In this document: piece by piece, positions 6,035 through 11,661 of the stretch
Numbering within the stretch: position 1 is the stretch's first letter
How the letters are laid out: every line of letters starts with the position of its first letter
Assembly: GCA_017998735.1 (NCBI GenBank)
Contig: JAGOCN010000031.1
Span: 1 to 11,661 of the forward strand
Length of the DNA stretch: 11,661 nucleotides
From: Giesbergeria sp.
GTDB taxonomy: Bacteria; Pseudomonadota; Gammaproteobacteria; Burkholderiales; Burkholderiaceae_C
Direction of reading: 5' to 3'
Position numbers and translations under genes: made by a program
The notes under the pieces: model-generated
What the model was told of the DNA's origin: nothing
The model's database searches: none
The model's input: the letters and a program-made list of their open reading frames with translations, nothing else

Positions 6035-6535
6035 ATGCGCAATGTCCTGTTTCTCTGCACCCACAACTCCGCCCGCAGCATCCTGGCCGAGGCGCTGCTC
6101 AACCACCTCAGCCGCCAGGCGCCCACACAGCGATGGCAGGCATGGTCGGCAGGCAGCAGCCCCCGGCCCGGGCAGCAGCCGCACCCGCTGGCGCTGGAGG
6201 TGCTGCAGCGCTCTGGCGTTTCCACCGAAGGCCTGCGCAGCAAGAGCTGGGACGAATTCGCCGCCCCCGGCGCGCCACACATGGACCTGATCATCACCGT
6301 GTGCGACAGCGCGGCGGGCGAGGTCTGCCCGATCTGGCCCGGTCACCCGGCCAGCGCGCACTGGGGCTATGCCGACCCGTCGGCGGGCGATGCGCCGGAC
6401 GCCGTCAAGCGCGAGGCCTTCCGCCAGACGCTGCACGCCATCAAACGCCGCCTGGAGTTGCTGCTGAACCTGCCGCCCGAAAAGCTGCAAAAAAACCTGT
6501 TGCAGGACACCGCGCGCGGCCTGTCTTCCCACTGA
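6035..6535 (+). CDS. arsC: Arsenate reductase, thioredoxin-coupled (LMW phosphatase fold)
   Basis: A 166-residue cytoplasmic enzyme that reduces arsenate to arsenite. The N-terminus MRNVLFLCTHNSARS carries the CX5R phosphatase loop with C8 as nucleophile and R14. C90 and C98 (TVCDSAAGEVCP) match the redox pair Cys82 and Cys89 of S. aureus pI258 ArsC, so electrons should come from thioredoxin rather than glutaredoxin. The Trp-Pro-Gly stretch after C98 and the ADPSAGD segment (acid/base Asp region) are also family-typical. The tail after about 150 is longer than in short family members. Spacing to arsR is 55 bases, and the ribosome binding site is weak (GGGTTT). Confidence 0.94.
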   Translation: MRNVLFLCTHNSARSILAEALLNHLSRQAPTQRWQAWSAGSSPRPGQQPHPLALEVLQRSGVSTEGLRSKSWDEFAAPGAPHMDLIITVCDSAAGEVCPIWPGHPASAHWGYADPSAGDAPDAVKREAFRQTLHAIKRRLELLLNLPPEKLQKNLLQDTARGLSSH

Positions 6536-6553
6536 AAACCCCGGAGTTTCACC

Positions 6554-6916
6554 ATGACCACCATCCAGATTTTTGACCCGGCCCTGTGCTGCAGCAGCGG
6601 CGTGTGCGGCACCGACGTGGACCAGAGCCTCGTCAATTTCTCGGCCGATGCCGACTGGGCACGCCACAACGGCGCCCACATTGAGCGCTTCAACCTGGCG
6701 CAGCAGCCCCTGGCGTTTGCTGAAAACGCGCTGGTGAAAGGCTTTTTGCAGCGTTCGGGCCAGGAAGCCCTGCCGCTCACTCTGGTGGCGGGCGAAGTGG
6801 CGCTGGCCGGCCGCTACCCCAGCCGCAGCGATCTGGCGCGCTGGGCCGGCATTGCGCAGCCCGTTGCCGAGCAGTCTGCCAAGAGTGGCTGCTGTTCGGG
6901 CGGTAGCTGCTGCTAG
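6554..6916 (+). CDS. arsD: Arsenite metallochaperone ArsD
   Basis: A 120-residue thioredoxin-fold chaperone that binds As(III) and passes it to the ArsA ATPase. The required cysteines are C12, C13 and C18 in LCCSSGVCG, at the same positions as in plasmid R773 ArsD. The C-terminus ends SGCCSGGSCC, giving vicinal pairs C113/C114 and C119/C120 like those of R773 ArsD, which are not essential there. GGAG (6543-6546) precedes the ATG by 7 bases. It lies 18 bases after arsC and 226 bases before arsA. Confidence 0.95.
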   Translation: MTTIQIFDPALCCSSGVCGTDVDQSLVNFSADADWARHNGAHIERFNLAQQPLAFAENALVKGFLQRSGQEALPLTLVAGEVALAGRYPSRSDLARWAGIAQPVAEQSAKSGCCSGGSCC

Positions 6917-6949
6917 AGCATTTTCGCGCTGACCGGGCTGCCGGTTTTG

Positions 6950-6974
6950 CCCCTTCCCCCGCTGGGGGAAGGGG
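6950..6974. repeat. GC-rich hairpin, left half of a REP-like pair
   Basis: CCCCTTCCCCC and GGGGGAAGGGG are perfect 11-bp arms around GCT. The following bases (to about 6985) continue GGGGATGGGGGC. It is 33 bases after the arsD stop and has no T-run. It could slow transcription or protect the upstream mRNA end. Confidence 0.75.
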
Positions 6975-7047
6975 GGGATGGGGGCCGGCACTGGCACGCT
7001 GCTAGGTTTGTCAGCAAGCCAGCGCTGCACTGGTTCCAGCGCCGCTA

Positions 7048-7085
7048 GCCCCCACCCCAGCCCTCCACCAGCGGGGAAGGGCGCC
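7048..7085. repeat. GC-rich repeat, right half of the REP-like pair (inverted)
   Basis: Read on the minus strand this is GGCGCCCTTCCCCGCTGG then TGGAGGG and GGGGTGGGGGC, a diverged inverted copy of 6950-6985. The two halves flank about 62 bases of unrelated sequence, the layout of a bacterial interspersed mosaic element. It lies 57 bases before the arsA start. Confidence 0.6.
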
Positions 7086-7142
7086 TTGCCGGCAGCCATG
7101 CCAGGTCAGCGTAAAACAGCACTAAAAATAACGAAAGTACCC

Positions 7143-8930
7143 ATGCAATTTCTCAACAATGCACCGCGTTTTCTCTTTTTCACCGGCAAAGGTGGCGTGG
7201 GCAAGACCTCGCTGGCCTGCGCCACGGCGATGCAACTGGCCGCGCAGGGCCAGCGCGTGCTGCTGGTCAGCACCGATCCGGCGTCGAACGTCGGGCAGGT
7301 GTTTGGCTTGGCCATTGGCAACCAGGTCACGGCCATCCCCGAAGTGCCGCGCCTGTGGGCGCTGGAGATTGACCCCCAGGCTGCTGCCCAGGGCTACCGC
7401 GACCGCATCGTCGGCCCGGTGCGCGGCGTGCTGCCCGACGACGTGGTCAAGGGCATTGAAGAGCAGCTCTCGGGCGCCTGCACCACCGAGATTGCCGCGT
7501 TTGACGAGTTCACCGCGCTGCTGACCGACGACAGCCTGGATGCGCGCTACGAGCACATCATTTTTGACACTGCGCCCACCGGCCACACCATCCGGCTGCT
7601 GCAATTGCCGGGCGCGTGGAGCGGTTTTCTGGAAGCCGGCAAGGGTGATGCCTCCTGCCTGGGGCCGCTGGCCGGGCTGGAAAAGCAGCGCAGCCAATAC
7701 CAGCAAGCCGTCGCGGCGCTGGCCGATGGCGCACGCACCCGGCTGGTGCTGGTGGCACGCGCGCAGTTGTCCACGCTGCGCGAGGCCGCGCGCACGCACG
7801 ACGAACTGCGCGCCATCGGGCTGGGCCAGCAGTATCTGGTGGTGAACGGCGTTTTCCCGCCCGAAGAAGCCGCGCAAGACCCGCTGGCCGCCGCCATTTG
7901 CCGGCGCGAGCAGGCGGTGCTGCGCGCCATGCCGCCAGTCCTGCAGGCGCTGCCCATCGATGTGGTGGCGCTCAAGCCATTCAATTTGGTCGGGCTGGAT
8001 GCCTTGCGCCAACTGCTGGTGCCCACAGCGCTCGCCCCGGAGGCGGCGGTGGCCGCCGATGGGCTGCCCCAGGCAGCCATCGATGCGCCCAGCCTGTCGT
8101 CCCTGGTCAACCGCATTGCCGCCGACGGCCACGGTCTGGTCATGCTGATGGGCAAGGGTGGCGTGGGCAAAACCACGCTGGCCGCAGCGGTGGCGGTCGA
8201 ACTGGCGCACCGGGGCTTGCCCGTGCACCTGACCACCTCTGACCCCGCCGCGCATTTGGTCGAGACACTGGGCGGCGCCCTGGACAACCTCACGGTCAGC
8301 CGCATCGACCCGCACGAAGTCACCGAGCGCTACCGCCAGAAGGTTTTGGACAGCAAGGGCGCAACGCTGGATGCGGCGGGCCGGGCGCTGCTGGAAGAAG
8401 ACCTGCGCTCGCCCTGCACCGAAGAAATCGCTGTCTTCCAGGCCTTCTCGCGCGTGATCCGCGAGGCGGGCAGCAAGTTTGTCGTGATGGACACGGCCCC
8501 CACCGGCCACACGCTGCTGCTGCTGGACGCCACCGGTGCCTACCACCGCGACACCGTGCGCCAGATGGGCAGCACCGGCGTGCACTTCACCACGCCCCTG
8601 ATGCAGCTGCAAGACCCGAAGCAGACCAAGGTGGTGCTGGTGGCGCTGGCCGAAACCACGCCGGTTTTGGAGGCAGCGCACCTGCAGGACGACCTGCGCC
8701 GCGCCGGCATCGAGCCCTGGGCCTGGGTCATCAACAACAGCGTGGCGGCGGCCCACGTCACCTCGCCCCTGTTGCGCCAGCGCGCGCGCAACGAGCTGCG
8801 CGAGATTGACGCTGTGGCCACGCAGCACGCCACGCGCCATGCCATCGTGCCGCTGCTGAGTGAGGAGCCGGTCGGCGTGCAGCGCCTGCTGCAACTGGCG
8901 GGAGCCGACACTTCTTCTGCCGAGGTCTGA
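7143..8930 (+). CDS. arsA: Arsenite-translocating ATPase ArsA
   Basis: A 595-residue cytoplasmic ATPase with two homologous halves that energises arsenite export. Half A1 has P-loop GKGGVGKT (15-22) and DTAPTGHT (142-149). Half A2 repeats both (337-344 and 450-457). The three allosteric metal-site cysteines are present: C113 ([10 protein letters not shown]), C172 (DASCLGP) and C425 ([10 protein letters not shown]), matching C113, C172 and C422 of R773 ArsA. Full length, both nucleotide sites intact. ATG 7143 gives the standard N-terminus; the frame is open further upstream to 6978 but that part is the REP-like sequence. The ribosome binding site is weak (CGAAAG). It ends one base before acr3. 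Confidence 0.96.
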   Translation: MQFLNNAPRFLFFTGKGGVGKTSLACATAMQLAAQGQRVLLVSTDPASNVGQVFGLAIGNQVTAIPEVPRLWALEIDPQAAAQGYRDRIVGPVRGVLPDDVVKGIEEQLSGACTTEIAAFDEFTALLTDDSLDARYEHIIFDTAPTGHTIRLLQLPGAWSGFLEAGKGDASCLGPLAGLEKQRSQYQQAVAALADGARTRLVLVARAQLSTLREAARTHDELRAIGLGQQYLVVNGVFPPEEAAQDPLAAAICRREQAVLRAMPPVLQALPIDVVALKPFNLVGLDALRQLLVPTALAPEAAVAADGLPQAAIDAPSLSSLVNRIAADGHGLVMLMGKGGVGKTTLAAAVAVELAHRGLPVHLTTSDPAAHLVETLGGALDNLTVSRIDPHEVTERYRQKVLDSKGATLDAAGRALLEEDLRSPCTEEIAVFQAFSRVIREAGSKFVVMDTAPTGHTLLLLDATGAYHRDTVRQMGSTGVHFTTPLMQLQDPKQTKVVLVALAETTPVLEAAHLQDDLRRAGIEPWAWVINNSVAAAHVTSPLLRQRARNELREIDAVATQHATRHAIVPLLSEEPVGVQRLLQLAGADTSSAEV

Positions 8931-8931
8931 C

Positions 8932-9975
<1,044 letters not shown>

Positions 9976-10308
9976 TTTGATGAAATCGGACTCTAAGGCT
10001 TGCCAGGCAAGGGTGAGCAGCTATTAAATGATGAATTAACTGCAGTGGCTGGCTGGCTGGCGGGCGATTCTGGATTGGTCGTGAAAGGTCGCACGGAACA
10101 GCAAGGTGCTGCAGGCTTGGTTCAGGGCTTCGGCCTGCACTGCGCAGCCTTGGTGGCACACCCTGAGCATGGCCATGTCAAGTCCGCGCAGCCGCGCCGG
10201 CTGATGGCATAGGCATAGCGTTTGCAGCGTTTGATGGGCGGGACAGAAAGCAGCAGCCATGTGCATCTGCATTGTTTTTTGCACCCCGCTAGAGTCTTGG
10301 GTGTTGCC
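9976..10308. other. Gene-poor region after the ars operon
   Basis: No convincing gene is seen. It begins with a divergent copy of the dispersed element (9983-10034) and contains an imperfect stem TGCAGGC (10110-10116)/GCCTGCA (10133-10139). An 82-codon minus-strand frame (10036-10284) has no recognisable family. The promoter of the cytochrome genes should be here; TAGAGT (10290-10295) is only a weak -10 candidate. Confidence 0.55.
9983..10034 (+). repeat. Divergent third copy of the dispersed element, with hairpin
   Basis: Aligned without gaps to 1701-1752, it keeps AAATCGG at the left and AGCAGCTATYAAANGATGA at the right, while only 11 of 26 central bases match. Its own perfect stem is CTTGCC (9999-10004)/GGCAAG (10006-10011). 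It starts 8 bases after the acr3 stop, so it may act as a transcript end for the ars operon, though no T-run follows. Confidence 0.6.
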
Positions 10309-11163
10309 ATGCCCAAAATAAAACCATCCATGTTTACTTTTTTGCGCAGCACACTGCGCCGTTCCTTGCCGCTGCTGCTGGGCAGTGCCCTGTGCGTGGG
10401 TGCGCTGGCGGCGTCCCCGCTGGCACCGCCGCGCGCCGTGGCCAGCAGCGCCGGGCTTTCAGATGCCATGTCCACGCGCGTGCTGGCCTGCACCGCCTGC
10501 CATGGCAAGGAAGGGCGCGCCACGCCGCTGGCGTACTTTCCGCGCATAGCCGGCAAGCCGGCCGAGTACCTGTACCACCAGCTGCTGAACTTTCGCGATG
10601 GCCGGCGCAGCTACCCGCAGATGGGCTATCTGCTGGAAAACCTGACCGACAGCTACCTGCACGACATGGCCCTGCACTTTGCCGCGCTGCAGGTGCCGTA
10701 CCCGCCCGCACCCGCGCCGCAGGCACCGCCCGAGGTGCTGGAACGCGGCCGCCTGCTGGTGCAGCAGGGCGACGCGGCGCGCCGGTTGCCGGCCTGCGTG
10801 CAGTGCCACGGCCAGGCCATGACGGGCGTGCAGCCGGCCATTCCGGGCCTGCTGGGCCTGCCGCGCGACTACCTCAATGCCCAGCTGGGCGCCTGGCAGA
10901 CCGGCCAGCGCCGCGCCCAGGCGCCCGACTGCATGGGCCAGGTGGCGCAAAAACTCACGCCCGCCGAGGTCAGCGCGATTTCTGCCTGGCTGGCGGCGCA
11001 GCCGGTGCCCGCTGGCGGCGCGCCGGCCGCTGCGCTGCCCGAACCCCTGCCGCTGCGCTGCGGCGGCGTGGCGCTGGCCAGCGAGGCCGACGGCGCAAAA
11101 GCTGTAGGTGCAGCCGGCGCCACTGCAGTGCCCGCACGGGCAAAAGCAGGAGCGCAGCCATGA
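10309..11163 (+). CDS. Exported diheme c-type cytochrome
   Basis: A 284-residue protein with a Sec signal peptide (basic MPKIKPSMFTFLRSTLRR, then LPLLLGSALCVGALA, likely cleavage near residue 34). It has two heme-binding CxxCH motifs, CTACH (61-65) and CVQCH (163-167). Candidate axial Met ligands are M105 (YPQMGYL) and M209 (DCMGQ), so it has the two-domain layout of cytochrome c4-like electron carriers in the periplasm. The C-terminal about 40 residues are Ala-rich and low in complexity, including one extra Cys. The start is uncertain: ATG 10309 and ATG 10330 both give a good signal peptide and neither has a strong ribosome binding site. Its stop overlaps the next cytochrome gene as ATGA, so the two probably serve one electron-transfer chain. 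Confidence 0.85.
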   Translation: MPKIKPSMFTFLRSTLRRSLPLLLGSALCVGALAASPLAPPRAVASSAGLSDAMSTRVLACTACHGKEGRATPLAYFPRIAGKPAEYLYHQLLNFRDGRRSYPQMGYLLENLTDSYLHDMALHFAALQVPYPPAPAPQAPPEVLERGRLLVQQGDAARRLPACVQCHGQAMTGVQPAIPGLLGLPRDYLNAQLGAWQTGQRRAQAPDCMGQVAQKLTPAEVSAISAWLAAQPVPAGGAPAAALPEPLPLRCGGVALASEADGAKAVGAAGATAVPARAKAGAQP

Positions 11164-11661
11164 GCACTGCCAAGTCCACACCGACATCGACAGCTTCGGC
11201 CACGGCTTTGCCCGTGGCCGCGCCGCTGCCGGCCGTGCGCCGCGCCGGCGGGCGGCTGCTGGCCCTGCTGGGCGCGCTGGTCGCCCTGCTGCTGCTGGGG
11301 GCACTGGCCTTTGCGGCCATGGTGGTGCTGCACCTGTACCGGGCCGAGCGGCTGGTGGATTCGTCGCCGGAGATGCCGCCAGCGCAGCAGCAGGCTGGCG
11401 GCACGCCGGCCGAGCGCGGTGCCTACCTGGCCCGCGTGGGCAACTGCATGCAGTGCCACACCGCAACGGGTGGCACGCCTTACGCGGGCGGGCGTGCCAT
11501 TGAAACGCCGTTTGGCGTGGTCTACAGCACCAACCTGACGGCCGATGCCGACACCGGCATGGGCCGCTGGACGCAGGCCGAGTTCTGGCGTGCGCTGCAC
11601 CACGGGCGCTCCCGCGACGGGCGCCTGCTGTACCCCGCATTTCCGTACACCAGCTACACGC
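11160..11661 (+). CDS. Membrane-anchored cytochrome c, dehydrogenase-subunit type (3' end missing)
   Basis: The 167 visible residues start MSTAKSTPTS, followed by a single membrane helix (about 32-57) and a periplasmic heme domain with CMQCH (96-100). The sequence RGAYLARVGNC, then GGTPYAGGRAIETPFG, STNLTADADTGMGRW and LLYPAFPYTSYT is characteristic of the cytochrome c subunits of membrane-bound alcohol, gluconate or aldehyde dehydrogenases, which often have three heme domains. Only the first is inside the window, and the frame is open to the right edge. ATG 11160 overlaps the stop of the diheme cytochrome. The usual non-cleaved anchor replaces a signal peptide. The partner dehydrogenase, if any, is outside the window. 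Confidence 0.85.
   Translation, partial: MSTAKSTPTSTASATALPVAAPLPAVRRAGGRLLALLGALVALLLLGALAFAAMVVLHLYRAERLVDSSPEMPPAQQQAGGTPAERGAYLARVGNCMQCHTATGGTPYAGGRAIETPFGVVYSTNLTADADTGMGRWTQAEFWRALHHGRSRDGRLLYPAFPYTSYT

Noticed and set aside
6978..7142. Longer ArsA N-terminus
   Set aside because: The additional residues are encoded by the REP-like sequence and absent from ArsA proteins; ATG 7143 gives the normal start.
10036..10284. 82-codon minus-strand frame after the ars operon
   Set aside because: Cys- and His-rich but unlike any family I know, no ribosome binding site; insufficient to call a gene.

Overview
The window is GC-rich, densely coded DNA from a betaproteobacterium. Family Comamonadaceae (Acidovorax/Comamonas/Rhodoferax-like) is the best guess. 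The guess rests on codon use, the arsR-arsC-arsD-arsA-acr3 gene order and a short dispersed element ending in AGCAGCTATCAAAA that I recall from that family. I could not run a search, so the taxonomy is inference.

Layout. (1) 1-1302, minus strand: a two-gene unit in which a small zinc-ribbon-like DUF2256 protein overlaps by ATGA the start of a cryptochrome-DASH/photolyase gene; the latter runs off the left edge. (2) 1303-2034: gene-poor, with a palindrome next to a polypyrimidine tract and the first copy of a 63-bp repeat. (3) 2035-2512, plus strand: a RelB/RelE-type toxin-antitoxin pair whose toxin seems to start at a TTG inside the antitoxin gene; a second, identical 63-bp repeat follows at 2700-2762, so the module is bracketed by perfect direct repeats. 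(4) 2894-5468, plus: a CDF metal-cation transporter overlapping by 8 nt an RNase II-family (RNB) ribonuclease. (5) 5608-9975, plus: a complete arsenic-resistance operon: a perfect 30-bp palindrome abutting arsR, then arsR, thioredoxin-type arsC, arsD, two-domain arsA and acr3. A pair of inverted GC-rich REP-like repeats sits between arsD and arsA. (6) 9976-10308: gene-poor, holding a divergent third copy of the dispersed element. (7) 10309-11661, plus: an exported diheme c-type cytochrome overlapping by ATGA a membrane-anchored dehydrogenase-type cytochrome c subunit, which is cut by the right edge.

How the genes work together. In the ars operon ArsC reduces arsenate to arsenite, ArsD hands arsenite to the ArsA ATPase, and ArsA energises export through Acr3. 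ArsR represses the operon until arsenite binds its C-terminal cysteines. All the key cysteines of ArsA, ArsD, ArsC and Acr3 are present, so the system looks functional. The two cytochromes probably carry electrons from a periplasmic dehydrogenase to the respiratory chain. I see no clearly new multi-gene system. The most interesting points are the repeat-bracketed toxin-antitoxin module, the DUF2256/cryptochrome coupling, the atypical RNB active site fused in an operon with a CDF transporter, and the repeat family with conserved ends and a variable hairpin centre.
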